Notes under the pieces: model-generated | Databases searched by the model: none | Seen by the model: only the letters and a program-made list of their open reading frames with translations | Told to the model about the DNA's origin: nothing | In this document: positions 1-7,337 of the stretch, in pieces | Numbering within the stretch: the first letter of the stretch is position 1 | Layout of the letters: each line of letters starts with the position of its first letter | From: Acidimicrobiaceae bacterium | Lineage (GTDB): Bacteria; Actinomycetota; Acidimicrobiia; Acidimicrobiales; Palsa-688 | Direction of reading: 5' to 3' | Assembly: GCA_030838025.1 (NCBI GenBank) | Contig: JAUTXM010000266.1 | Coordinates: forward strand, 1 to 16,128 | DNA: 16,128 nucleotides | Made by a program: the position numbers and the translations under genes

Positions 1-1051
1 CATCTCCACCGTCACCCGGGGCGGCACCACCCCCGGCGACTACACCACCACCAACGACCACTGCACCGGCGCCACCATCACCCCCGGCGCCAACTGCACC
101 GTCGCCGTCACCTTCGCCCCCACCGCCGCCGGCACCCGCAGCGCCACCGTCGCCATCACCGACAACGCCACCGGCAGCCCCCACAGCGCCACCCTCACCG
201 GCCAAGGCGTCGCCGACCGGGGTGTCCTGACCTACCCCCTCAACGGTCAGAGCGGCGTCGACACCACCCGGGCCTTCACCTGGGCCACCGCGCCGGCCGG
301 CCAGGGCTACATCCTCGTCATCGGCACCACCCAACACGGGACGGACCTGCTGAACTCGGGGATTCTTTCCGCCACTCAGGCCTCGATCCACGTGCCCGCA
401 CTCCCCTCCGACCGCACCCTCTACGCCACCTTGCTCACCGAGACCAACGGCGCCTGGACCCTCTACCAGGACATCACCTTCACCGCCGCTACCGCTTCGG
501 CCACCTTCACCAACCCCCTCAACGGACAAAGCGGCGTCGACACCACCCGGGCCTTCACGTGGACCACCGCGCCGGCCGGCCAGGGCTACATCCTCGTCAT
601 CGGCACCACCCAACACGGCACCGACGTGCTCGACTCGGGAATTCTTTCCGCCACTCAGACCTCGATCAACGTGCCCGCACTCCCCACCAATCGCACCCTC
701 TACGCCACCTTGCTCACCGAGACCAACGGCGCCTGGACGCTCTACCAGGACATCACCTTCACCGCGGCACCGGGGCTGGCCACCTTCACCAACCCCGTCA
801 ACGGCCAGGCCAACGTCGCCCGGTCCCCGACCTTCAGCTGGTCGACCATCGCTCAGGCCCAGGGGTATGTCCTGGTCGTGGGCACGACCAAACACGGCAG
901 CGACCTGGTCAACTCAGGGGTCCTCCCGGCGTCGAGATCGAGTTTCAGTGGTTTGTCCCTCCCGGCCGGTACGACCCTCTACGCCACCCTGCTCACCGAG
1001 ACCAACGGCGCCTGGACCCGCTACCAGGACATCGTGTTCACCACCGCCTAA
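1..1051 (+). CDS. Surface/secreted protein C-terminus: choice-of-anchor-D domain plus three Ig/Fn3-like repeats (5' truncated)
   Basis: The frame is open from base 2 to a TAA at 1049-1051, so the gene enters from outside the window and only about 349 C-terminal residues are seen. Residues from about 12 to 72 of the visible part match the choice-of-anchor-D (ASPM/SPD-2/Hydin-like) pattern: a Cys pair, PGANCTVAVTFAPTAAGTR, then an ITDNA..GSPHSATLTGQG ending. Three repeats of 93 residues follow (from about base 239, 518 and 797), each with the pattern LNGQSGVD...FTW...GYILVIGTT.HGTD...LYATLLTETNGAWT.YQDITFT. This is an Ig/Fn3-like fold typical of extracellular actinobacterial proteins. There is no enzyme domain, LPxTG motif or C-terminal membrane segment in the visible part. 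The role is probably adhesive or structural, outside the cell; this is inferred from architecture only. It converges on holA with a 31-bp gap. Confidence 0.8.
   Translation, partial: ISTVTRGGTTPGDYTTTNDHCTGATITPGANCTVAVTFAPTAAGTRSATVAITDNATGSPHSATLTGQGVADRGVLTYPLNGQSGVDTTRAFTWATAPAGQGYILVIGTTQHGTDLLNSGILSATQASIHVPALPSDRTLYATLLTETNGAWTLYQDITFTAATASATFTNPLNGQSGVDTTRAFTWTTAPAGQGYILVIGTTQHGTDVLDSGILSATQTSINVPALPTNRTLYATLLTETNGAWTLYQDITFTAAPGLATFTNPVNGQANVARSPTFSWSTIAQAQGYVLVVGTTKHGSDLVNSGVLPASRSSFSGLSLPAGTTLYATLLTETNGAWTRYQDIVFTTA
239..1051 (+). repeat. Three in-frame 279-bp (93-residue) tandem repeats
   Basis: Unit 1 is 239-517, unit 2 is 518-796 and unit 3 is 797-1051 (short by the final linker). 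The offset between equivalent codons is exactly 279 bp each time. Units 1 and 2 differ at roughly 25 of 279 bases by hand count, and even share unusual synonymous choices such as ATT CTT TCC and ACC TTG CTC. Unit 3 is clearly more diverged in both DNA and protein. The pattern is one old duplication plus one recent duplication or gene-conversion event. Confidence 0.9.
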
Positions 1052-1061
1052 GGGCGACCAA

Positions 1062-1081
1062 AGGCCGACAGGGTCGGGCCT
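1062..1081. terminator. Hairpin between convergent genes, possible bidirectional terminator
   Basis: AGGCCGAC (1062-1069) and GTCGGGCCT (1073-1081) pair over 8 bp with one bulged G and a 3-base loop. It fills most of the 31-bp gap between the stops of the repeat protein and holA. No T-tract follows on either strand, so intrinsic termination is only a possibility. Confidence 0.35.
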
Positions 1082-1082
1082 C

Positions 1083-2090
1083 TCAGCGGCGGCCCGCCCC
1101 TGCTGTCGGGCGGCCGCCGGCGCTGCGGGGCGCGATCCGGCACAGGCGGGCCACGAGGACCTCGAGGACGGCCTCAGGGGGCCAGGTCGACTCGCCCCGC
1201 AGGTCGAGGTCGGCGTCGGCGATCAGCTGGATGGCCCGGGCCGCTCCGTCGGAACCCCACCGGCGCAAGGTGGCCAGCGCCTTCTTGGCCGGGAAGGTGC
1301 TGCGGCCCGCCTCGATGCCCATCACCATCGCCGCCTGACCCTCGCTGGTCGCCCCGGATCCGTCGAGGGTGACGACGGGCGCCACATGGCGGTGCAGGAT
1401 CGAAAGCACGACGAGGGGATGACGGTCCCCCGCCTCGAGCAGGCGGTGAAGGGCGGTGAGTGCCGCTTCGGCGTCACCTCGGTCGATGGCATCGGTCAGG
1501 TCCCACGGCTGTACCGAACCGGCCTCACCCAGGTACGGCGTGACGTCGTCGAGCCCGATCGACGCTCCCTCGCCGTGCACCGCGACCAGGGTGTCGATCA
1601 GGGTCGGAAGCCGGCCCAGATCCTGACCCAGATGTTCGGCCATGGCCGCCCGGGCCGCCGGCTCGACCCGCAGCGGCGCCTGGCGGAGCTGATTCTCGAC
1701 CCAACTCCGGGTGTCGCGGCCGGCGCCGGTCGCGATCACGTGGCCGACCTTCTTGATGGCCGCGACCAGCTTCTGTGACAGCCGGCCGCCGCCCGCCGCG
1801 ACGACCAAGGCGGTGGTCGCCATGGGGTCGTCGAGGTAGCCGAGCAGGGGTGCCAGTTGCTCGGTCGAGAACCTCCCGGCGTCGCGGAGGACCACGACCC
1901 GACGCTCGACCAGGAAGGGCGGGGTCACGCAGGCGCTGGTGACGGCATCGATATCGACTTCGTCACCCCAGAAGTCCTCGACCGAAAGGTCGGCATGGTC
2001 GCCCGCCAGTTCGCCCACCAGTCGGCGTACCTCGTTGCCGACCAAGGTGACATCCTCACCGTCGACCAACCAGGCGACCGGTTCAGCCAT
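1083..2090 (-). CDS. holA: DNA polymerase III subunit delta
   Basis: This 335-residue protein has the length and pattern of HolA, the clamp-loader subunit that opens the beta sliding clamp during replication. The N-terminus (WLVDGEDVTLVGNEVRRLV) fits the family's opening strand and helix. VTPPFLVERRVVVLRDAGRF follows near residue 57, then an AAA+-like domain (ATTALVVAAGGGRLSQKLV) and the helical C-terminal collar domain (DLTDAIDRGDAEAALTALHR; HPLVVLSILHRHV). HolA lacks a functional P-loop, and none is seen here. The ATG at 2090 has a GGAAGGAG Shine-Dalgarno 9 bases upstream. It is the last gene of a leftward group after the thioredoxin and folP-like genes, but 140 bp and a large palindrome separate it from folP, so it may have its own promoter. 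Confidence 0.9.
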   Translation of the reverse strand: MAEPVAWLVDGEDVTLVGNEVRRLVGELAGDHADLSVEDFWGDEVDIDAVTSACVTPPFLVERRVVVLRDAGRFSTEQLAPLLGYLDDPMATTALVVAAGGGRLSQKLVAAIKKVGHVIATGAGRDTRSWVENQLRQAPLRVEPAARAAMAEHLGQDLGRLPTLIDTLVAVHGEGASIGLDDVTPYLGEAGSVQPWDLTDAIDRGDAEAALTALHRLLEAGDRHPLVVLSILHRHVAPVVTLDGSGATSEGQAAMVMGIEAGRSTFPAKKALATLRRWGSDGAARAIQLIADADLDLRGESTWPPEAVLEVLVARLCRIAPRSAGGRPTAGAGRR

Positions 2091-2140
2091 GCGTCATGGC
2101 TCCTTCCGGGTCGGCGGGTGACCGGCCGACTGCCAACCGA

Positions 2141-2186
2141 GGCCGGAGCGCAAAGTGACGTGTACACGACACTTTCCACTCCGGCT
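2141..2186. promoter_or_regulatory. 46-bp near-perfect palindrome between folP-like and holA genes
   Basis: The arms 2141-2163 and 2164-2186 are centred on a TGTACA core with no loop. In order outwards they hold CGTGT/ACACG, one A/A mismatch, AAAGTG/CACTTT, a 3-base imperfect step, and GCCGGAG/CTCCGGC with one more G/T wobble. About 19 of 23 positions pair by Watson-Crick rules. It lies 45 bases beyond the folP stop and 51 bases upstream of the holA start, both read leftward. No T-tract follows. It may be an operator for a dimeric regulator of holA or a transcript hairpin. Confidence 0.6.
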
Positions 2187-2230
2187 GGTGACCATACGAC
2201 GGTTTGTACGCCCGCTCGCCGGGTCGAGCG

Positions 2231-3094
2231 TCACCGGGGCACCATTTCGGTCACGATGTCGTCGCGATCGGGTGCTGCCTCCAAGATGGCGGCGATGACA
2301 TCGCAGACCCGGCGGGTCCCGAGCACGTCGTGGGCCCGAACGATCCGGCATCCGAGGGTCACACCGAGGGCTGCGGCCGCCAGCGACGCCGTGTGGCGCT
2401 GATCGATCTCCAGGTCGAGGAGCTTGCCGAGAAAGGTCTTGTTGGATGCCGACAGGAGCACCGGGTAACCCTGGGCGACGAGTCGATCCGACGCCCGCAG
2501 CAAGGTCAGCGAGTGCGCGGCCGTCTTCCCCAGGTCGAGACCGGCGTCGAGGACGACGCGGTCGCGGGCGACCCCCGCTTCCTCGGCGCGACGGGCACGC
2601 TCGGCCAGGAACTCCCCCACCTCGGCCACCACGTCGTCGTAGTGCGGGTTCGGGTCGGCCACGCGTGGCGCCAGCCGGATGTGGGTCGCCACGACCGTGG
2701 CCCCCGCCTGGGCTGCCGCGGGCAGGTAGTCGGGATCGGCGAAACCACTGATGTCATTGCCCACCACCGCACCCACGCGGTAGGCGGCACGGGCCACCGA
2801 TGCCCGCCAGGTGTCGACCGAGAGCGGCGTTTCGAAGCGTTGGCGGAGCGCCGCTATCGCCTCCACGACACGGTCGAGTTCCTCCACCTCGGTCACCTCA
2901 GGGCCGGGACCGGCTTTTACCCCCCCGATGTCGAGGAGATCAGCGCCCTCGGAGACCAGGCGCTCGGCGCGGCGGAAGAAGCCGTCCAGATCCCAATACG
3001 AGCCCCGGTCATAGAACGAGTCCGGCGTGCGGTTGAGGATGCCCATCACCAGGGGCCGGCTGGTGAGGTCGTAGTGCCGGTCGCCGAGACGCAC
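2231..3094 (-). CDS. folP2: Dihydropteroate synthase paralogue, FolP2 type
   Basis: This 287-residue TIM-barrel protein is of the pterin-binding/DHPS family. Family motifs are MGILNRTPDSFYDRG (residues 17-31), DIGGVKAGPG (55-64), SVDTWRASVA (92-101), LDAGLDLGKT (182-191), SASNKTFLG (215-223) and IVRAHDV (251-257). True DHPS carries GGxSTRPG and a catalytic SRK. Here these are GGVKAGPG and SNK, as I recall for mycobacterial FolP2, a paralogue reported not to replace FolP1. DHPS activity is therefore doubtful and the substrate unknown. The start is GTG at 3094, 13 bp after the thioredoxin-like gene, without a clear Shine-Dalgarno, so translational coupling is likely. No other folate gene is nearby. 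Confidence 0.82.
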   Translation of the reverse strand: MRLGDRHYDLTSRPLVMGILNRTPDSFYDRGSYWDLDGFFRRAERLVSEGADLLDIGGVKAGPGPEVTEVEELDRVVEAIAALRQRFETPLSVDTWRASVARAAYRVGAVVGNDISGFADPDYLPAAAQAGATVVATHIRLAPRVADPNPHYDDVVAEVGEFLAERARRAEEAGVARDRVVLDAGLDLGKTAAHSLTLLRASDRLVAQGYPVLLSASNKTFLGKLLDLEIDQRHTASLAAAALGVTLGCRIVRAHDVLGTRRVCDVIAAILEAAPDRDDIVTEMVPR

Positions 3095-3107
3095 CGCCGG
3101 CGGCGCC

Positions 3108-3818
3108 TTAGTAGAGCCGGGCGGAGAGCGCCTTGCGGTACTGCGAGGTGCGAGGGTCCTCCGGGCCGAGGACCTCCAGCAGGTCGAGGAACTCCTGGCG
3201 CGCCGCTTCGTCGGCTTTCACCTGCTCGAGCAGGGTGTCGAGCTTCTGGGCGATCTCCTCCGACGGCTCGGCGGCCTCGTCGCCCACCCGTGCCAGGGCG
3301 GCGATGCGGCGCACCTCGGCGGTCTCGGGGATGCGGGCCAGGAGGGTGAGGGCCTCGTCGCGGTCGCCTTCGCCGCCCCGCCCGACCAGGAACTGGGCCA
3401 GGGCCGTGACCGTGGCGTCGTCGGCCGGAGCCAGTTCGAGCGCCTTTCGCAGCGAATCCCCGTCGCCCGCGGCGAGCAGTTGTTCGAGCTCGCTCGGCGC
3501 CGTGACGAGGGAGCCGACGAACTCGCGCACGGCGGTCTCGGGGAGGGCCCCGATGAAGCGGTCGACGACCTTGCGATCCTTCAGGGCGAAGACGGCTGGG
3601 ATCGACGAGACCTGGAAGGTCGCGGCGACGCGAGGGTTGGAGTCGACATCGACCTTGGCCAGCTCGACGGCACCTCCGGTCTCCCCGATCACCTTCTCCA
3701 GCACCGGACCAAGCGTCCGGCAGGGACCGCACCACGACGCCCACAGGTCCACGACGACGGGAACTTCGGCCGAACGATCCAGTACTTCGGCCTCGAATGT
3801 GGCATCTGTGACGTCCAT
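3108..3818 (-). CDS. Thioredoxin-domain co-chaperone, CnoX/YbbN-like
   Basis: This 236-residue protein has an N-terminal thioredoxin fold with an intact WCGPC active site (residues 29-33) and the cis-proline segment SSIPAVFALKD (71-81). A helical, TPR-like C-terminal region of about 125 residues follows (LEQLLAAGDGDSLRKALELA onwards). This is the CnoX/YbbN architecture: a holdase and redox co-chaperone in the cytoplasm. Escherichia coli CnoX has lost the first active-site cysteine, while this protein keeps both, so disulfide chemistry is possible. The ATG at 3818 is chosen because a GAAGGA Shine-Dalgarno sits just upstream and the thioredoxin fold starts at once. The same frame stays open further upstream, but that extension overlaps the divergent PAC2 gene. 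It is first in the leftward unit with folP2. Confidence 0.85.
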   Translation of the reverse strand: MDVTDATFEAEVLDRSAEVPVVVDLWASWCGPCRTLGPVLEKVIGETGGAVELAKVDVDSNPRVAATFQVSSIPAVFALKDRKVVDRFIGALPETAVREFVGSLVTAPSELEQLLAAGDGDSLRKALELAPADDATVTALAQFLVGRGGEGDRDEALTLLARIPETAEVRRIAALARVGDEAAEPSEEIAQKLDTLLEQVKADEAARQEFLDLLEVLGPEDPRTSQYRKALSARLY

Positions 3819-3899
3819 CAGGTTCTTCCTTCTCTCTCGATCCTTGCCGCCTGAGTATGCAACACGTGTACCCCGTGCCTTCTTCCGCGCTGCGGGCGC

Positions 3900-3905
3900 T
3901 ACCGT
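3900..3905 (+). promoter_or_regulatory. Candidate -10 box (TACCGT) for the PAC2 gene
   Basis: TACCGT ends 9 bases before the ATG at 3915 and fits the actinobacterial TAnnnT form. There is no Shine-Dalgarno in the leader, so a leaderless or nearly leaderless transcript is plausible. No convincing -35 box is seen. Confidence 0.3.
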
Positions 3906-3914
3906 GACTGGTCT

Positions 3915-4808
3915 ATGGCAGATGGCAACGAGGAGCTGATTCAGGTCGACCGATGGCCGGACCAGCTCCGCCGTCCCATACTGATCCTGGGCATGGAGGG
4001 CTGGATCGACGCGGGACTGGGCGGGGCGGGGGCGGTTTCGACCCTGCTCCAGGGGATCGAGACCGAGGAGTTCGCCATCTTCGACAGCGACGCTTTGATC
4101 GACCAGCGGGCCCGGCGGCCGGTGCTGCGGGTCGAGAATGGAGTGAACACCAGCCTCACCTGGCCCGAGATCACGCTGCGGCGGGGTGAGAACGGCGACC
4201 ACAGCGTCATCATCCTGAGCGGTCCCGAACCCGACATGCGCTGGAAGCAGTTCACGCGGGAGGTCATCTCGATCTCCTGCCGGTTGGGGATCGAGATGGT
4301 CGTGGGGCTGGGGGCGTTTCCCGCTCCGGTGCCGCACACCCGGCCCATCCGCATGGTGTCGACGGCGACGACGAAGGAGCTGGCGGAGCTGGTCGGTTAC
4401 CTACCCTCGAGCATCGATGTGCCCGCGGGGATCCAGGCCAGCCTCGAACGGGGATTCGCGGAAGCGGGGTTGCCCGCGGTCGGCATCTGGGCGCGAGTCC
4501 CGCACTACGCAGCCGGCATGCCGTTCCCGACCGCAAGCGAGGCGCTGCTCGACAAGCTCAGCGATCTCACCGGCATCGTCGTGGATACGGCCGACTTGCA
4601 TGCCGCCGCGGTGACGACCCTCGACCAACTCGACCAGTTGATCGCGGGCAGCGGCGAGCACAGCGCCATGGTTCGCCAGCTGGAGCAGCAGGACGACGAC
4701 GAGACGCAGACCGCGGCGTTCGACCTCACCAACCTGACCGACCTGCCGTCAGGCGACGAGATCGCGGCCGAACTCGAACGCTTCCTGCGAGGCGACGAGC
4801 AGAGCTAA
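3915..4808 (+). CDS. PAC2 family protein (proteasome-assembly-chaperone-like)
   Basis: This 297-residue protein matches the actinobacterial PAC2 family. Visible marks are PILILGMEGWIDAGLGGAGA (residues 21-40), the DSDALIDQRARRP segment (58-69), and GLGAFPAPVPHTRP (131-144), which is characteristic of the family. A C-terminal acidic tail ends in an ELERFLRGDEQS-like helix. The fold is related to purine-nucleoside-phosphorylase-like Rossmann proteins and to eukaryotic proteasome assembly chaperone 2. The bacterial function is not firmly known. No proteasome genes are in the window. The gene stands alone, divergent from the thioredoxin gene with a 96-bp gap. Confidence 0.85.
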   Translation: MADGNEELIQVDRWPDQLRRPILILGMEGWIDAGLGGAGAVSTLLQGIETEEFAIFDSDALIDQRARRPVLRVENGVNTSLTWPEITLRRGENGDHSVIILSGPEPDMRWKQFTREVISISCRLGIEMVVGLGAFPAPVPHTRPIRMVSTATTKELAELVGYLPSSIDVPAGIQASLERGFAEAGLPAVGIWARVPHYAAGMPFPTASEALLDKLSDLTGIVVDTADLHAAAVTTLDQLDQLIAGSGEHSAMVRQLEQQDDDETQTAAFDLTNLTDLPSGDEIAAELERFLRGDEQS

Positions 4809-4840
4809 CCGGACTGGCCGAGGGCGGCCGGACGGGCCGA

Positions 4841-4918
4841 GCGGGCGAGGCGGCGGGCTGGGGCTCGGCGGCGGGGCCGGACGGGCGGGCGAGGCGGCGG
4901 GCTGGGGCTCGGCGGCGG
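4841..4918. repeat. 34-bp direct repeat, 44-bp offset, in GC-rich intergenic gap
   Basis: An identical 34-base stretch occurs at 4841-4874 and 4885-4918 in the 139-bp gap between the PAC2 stop and the nitroreductase stop. Both copies read GCGGGCGAGGCGGCGGGCTG and continue with GGGCTCGGCGGCGG. The gap is almost entirely G and C, with no credible gene and no T-tract terminator. Confidence 0.8.
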
Positions 4919-4947
4919 CACTGGCGGGGCGGGGCGGCCGGGCTGGG

Positions 4948-5463
4948 CTACCAGTGGTCGCGGTGGACGACCTCGTCGAAGGGCCGGCGAGTGGGGTTCT
5001 TGATCGGCTTGAGCGGTCGATCGGCGGGGTACCCCAGGCCGATCATGTATGCGAGGTAGCGGTCCTCGGGCAGGCCGAGGATCTCACGAGCGAGTTGCTG
5101 GTCGCCAACCGCGGAATGCCCGGTGCCGATACCGAGATCGGTGGCGGCCAGCATGATGTTCATGGTGGCTTGGCCGAGGTCATAGGGAGTCCAGGTCCGC
5201 TCGAAGTCGTCCTTTGCGACCGGCGCCACCACTGCGATGGTGGCGGCAGAACGGGCGATGTGGCCGCCTCCCATCCAGGTCTTGGCCAACTGCTGGAGGC
5301 GCTCACGGTCGGTCACGACGACGAAGTCCCAGGGCTGCCAGTTCCTCGACGACGGCGAGCGCCGGGCCGCTTCCAGAATCTGGTCGAGGTCCTCGGGTGG
5401 GATGGGGCGGTCCTCGTATTGCCGGACGTTGCGGCGGGCCCTGATGGCGTCCCAAGTCTCCAT
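4948..5463 (-). CDS. Nitroreductase-family FMN oxidoreductase
   Basis: This 171-residue protein is at the short end of the nitroreductase family. ARRNVRQYEDRPIPPEDL (residues 9-26) carries the basic FMN-phosphate-binding stretch. SPSSRNWQPWDFVVV (36-50) is the typical P-S-xx-N-x-QPW flavin segment. DLGQATMNIMLAATDLGIGT (95-114) is the dimer-interface helix, and MIGLGYPA (140-147) the C-terminal strand. Members use NAD(P)H and FMN to reduce nitro compounds, quinones, enones or other acceptors; the substrate cannot be read from sequence. The ATG at 5463 lies only 11 bp after the stop of the acyl-AMP ligase, so the two are almost certainly co-transcribed. Confidence 0.88.
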   Translation of the reverse strand: METWDAIRARRNVRQYEDRPIPPEDLDQILEAARRSPSSRNWQPWDFVVVTDRERLQQLAKTWMGGGHIARSAATIAVVAPVAKDDFERTWTPYDLGQATMNIMLAATDLGIGTGHSAVGDQQLAREILGLPEDRYLAYMIGLGYPADRPLKPIKNPTRRPFDEVVHRDHW

Positions 5464-5474
5464 GGACCGATTGT

Positions 5475-7142
5475 CTACACCGGCGTGAGACTTGCCTCAA
5501 GGTAGCGAGCCCGGCACAACGATCGCTGCAGCTTGCCCGACGACGTCTTGGGCAGGCTCCCCGGAGGGACCAAGATCACTTCCTCGGGGGGCAAGCCGAC
5601 CGCGTCGAGCACCTTGGCCACCACGGCCTTGCGGACCGGGTGGGGATCGTCGGCTCTGGTTTCGGCGACCACGATGACGGCTTCCCGACCGCGCCGACCT
5701 TCAACTCCGAAGGCGATGACGTTGCCTGCCCGGACGCCCTCGACGGACGCCGCGGCGCGTTCGACGTCCTCCGGGAAGACGTTGCGACCCCCGACGATGA
5801 TCACGTCCTTCAGGCGACCGCAGACCACCAACTCGCCGTCGACCAGGTACGCCAGGTCGCCGGTCTTGAGCCATTCCCCGTCGAAGGTGTCCGCTGTCGC
5901 TTCGGGTTGCTTGTAATACCCCGACGTCACCGACGTCCCGCGGATCTGGAGCTCGCCCACTTCCCGCTCCGCCAAGCGGTCACCGGACCGGGGGTCGCAG
6001 ATTCGCAGCTCCAAGTCGCCCACGGGCCGACCGAGTAGCGCCAGCGCCCGGGTGCCCGACCCTTCGAGGCTGGGTGCGGCGTAGCGGTCGGACTCCAGCA
6101 GCCGTCGGTCGACGACATCGGTGCGCAGCCCGCTGCCCGGATCGGGGAACGTCCCGGCGATCGTCACCTCCGCCATGCCGAAGGCGGGGAAGGCCGCGCC
6201 GCGGTGTAGTCCATGGGCTTCGCCGGCTACGCAGAACGCCTCGACGGTGGCGGGGTCCACCGGCTCCGCTCCGTTGAGCGCGATGCGCCACGGCGACAGG
6301 TCGAGTCCGGTGAGGCGCCGCAAGGCCCGCGCCGACAGGGCGTAGGAGAAGTTGGGCCCGGCGGTTGCCGTCCCGCCGAAATGGCTCATCCATTCCACCC
6401 ACCGGGCCGGCGCCGACATGAAGTCCTGGGGACCGGCCAAGGCCATGGGGATGCCGGTGATCATCGGGATGGTCAAAAGCCCGAGCAGGCCCATGTCGTG
6501 ATAGAGCGGCAGCCACGACACCACCACGTCGGAGTCGGGATCGAAATGGGCTGCGGCCATGGCGCCGTCGAGGTTGGAGAGAATGTGCCGATCGGTGAGC
6601 ATGACGCCCTTGGGGTCGGCCGTGGACCCACTGGTGAACTGCACCACTGCCAGCCGGTCGGGATCCGGGGGCGGAGTCACCAGGTCGTCTCCCCTGCCCC
6701 GAAGTTGGGTGAGCAGGACACGCGGTGGGTCTCCGGCCGCCGGTTCGAGAAAGGCGGCCAGGTCCGGGTCCATCACAACGAGCGAGGCGTCGGCATTGAC
6801 GACCCGGGCCCGCGTCTGGCTCACGAACTCGTCGAAGCTGCCGAGTCGCATCGGGAGCGGGAGCACGACGACCGTCGCCCCCGCCAGCCAGGTGGCCTGA
6901 ATCGCGGTGACGAGTCCGCGGGAGGTGGGGCCAAGGAGGGCGACGTGGTCGCCGGGGCGAACGCCTCGAGCCTGGAGGGCGGCGGCCATGTCCCGGGCAT
7001 CGGTGTAGAGCTGCGACCACGGAACCTCCGTCGCCGAACCAGGATTGGACCCGAGGTCGGACCCGAGGAAGGTGATGCCGCCGGATCGCTGTGCAGCGGC
7101 AGCGATGCGCTCGGCCATGGTCGCGGGCGCGGCGGTACTCAT
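5475..7142 (-). CDS. Fatty acyl-AMP ligase (FadD32/FAAL-type)
   Basis: This 555-residue adenylate-forming enzyme activates a fatty acid as acyl-AMP. Visible motifs are TSGSTADPKG (170-179, A3), SWLPLYHDMGLLG (209-221, the FAAL hallmark), FGMAEVTIAG (321-330, A5), KTGDLAYLVDGELVVCGRLK (426-445, A7/A8) and PKTSSGKLQR (531-540) with the catalytic Lys537. The segment from about residue 331 to 370 has the extra length seen in FAALs, which disfavours CoA and normally directs the acyl group to an acyl carrier protein. The ATG at 7142 is preferred because a GGAG Shine-Dalgarno lies just upstream; an in-frame ATG at 7229 would add 29 unsupported residues. No PKS, NRPS or carrier protein is in the window, so the acceptor is unknown. 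Confidence 0.88.
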   Translation of the reverse strand: MSTAAPATMAERIAAAAQRSGGITFLGSDLGSNPGSATEVPWSQLYTDARDMAAALQARGVRPGDHVALLGPTSRGLVTAIQATWLAGATVVVLPLPMRLGSFDEFVSQTRARVVNADASLVVMDPDLAAFLEPAAGDPPRVLLTQLRGRGDDLVTPPPDPDRLAVVQFTSGSTADPKGVMLTDRHILSNLDGAMAAAHFDPDSDVVVSWLPLYHDMGLLGLLTIPMITGIPMALAGPQDFMSAPARWVEWMSHFGGTATAGPNFSYALSARALRRLTGLDLSPWRIALNGAEPVDPATVEAFCVAGEAHGLHRGAAFPAFGMAEVTIAGTFPDPGSGLRTDVVDRRLLESDRYAAPSLEGSGTRALALLGRPVGDLELRICDPRSGDRLAEREVGELQIRGTSVTSGYYKQPEATADTFDGEWLKTGDLAYLVDGELVVCGRLKDVIIVGGRNVFPEDVERAAASVEGVRAGNVIAFGVEGRRGREAVIVVAETRADDPHPVRKAVVAKVLDAVGLPPEEVILVPPGSLPKTSSGKLQRSLCRARYLEASLTPV

Positions 7143-7231
7143 GTCCTCTCCGACCCCGTGGGTGTGACGGCGGTTACAGCCGAGCAAGACCATTCGAAAG
7201 GATCTTTTGGAGTGCTTCCGCCCGTCCAATC

Positions 7232-7249
7232 CGCTAGAAACGCTAGAAA
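7232..7249. promoter_or_regulatory. Tandem 9-bp direct repeat in divergent promoter region
   Basis: CGCTAGAAA occurs twice back to back (7232-7240, 7241-7249), followed by AATTG, in the 195-bp gap between the divergent FAAL and lipoprotein genes. It lies about 90 bp from each start, in a locally AT-rich patch, which fits a regulator site. TAGTGT (7281-7286) is a weak -10 candidate for the lipoprotein gene. Confidence 0.3.
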
Positions 7250-7337
7250 ATTGTGTCGTTCGTGCCGAGGCCGATGTGTGTAGTGTCTCGACGCGGTGTA
7301 GATAGTTGCGCGCGACTGTTCACGAGGGGGGCACTCG

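Noticed and set aside
1..220. Extreme C-ending codon bias as a sign of recent transfer
   Set aside because: The strong ACC/GCC/ATC use is explained by the Thr/Ala/Ile-rich domain in a GC-rich genome, and the later repeats have the same style.
2204..3349. Plus-strand 381-codon open frame
   Set aside because: It is antisense to the clearly identified FolP2-type gene and the end of the thioredoxin-like gene, and its protein has no family pattern. Long antisense frames are expected at this GC content.
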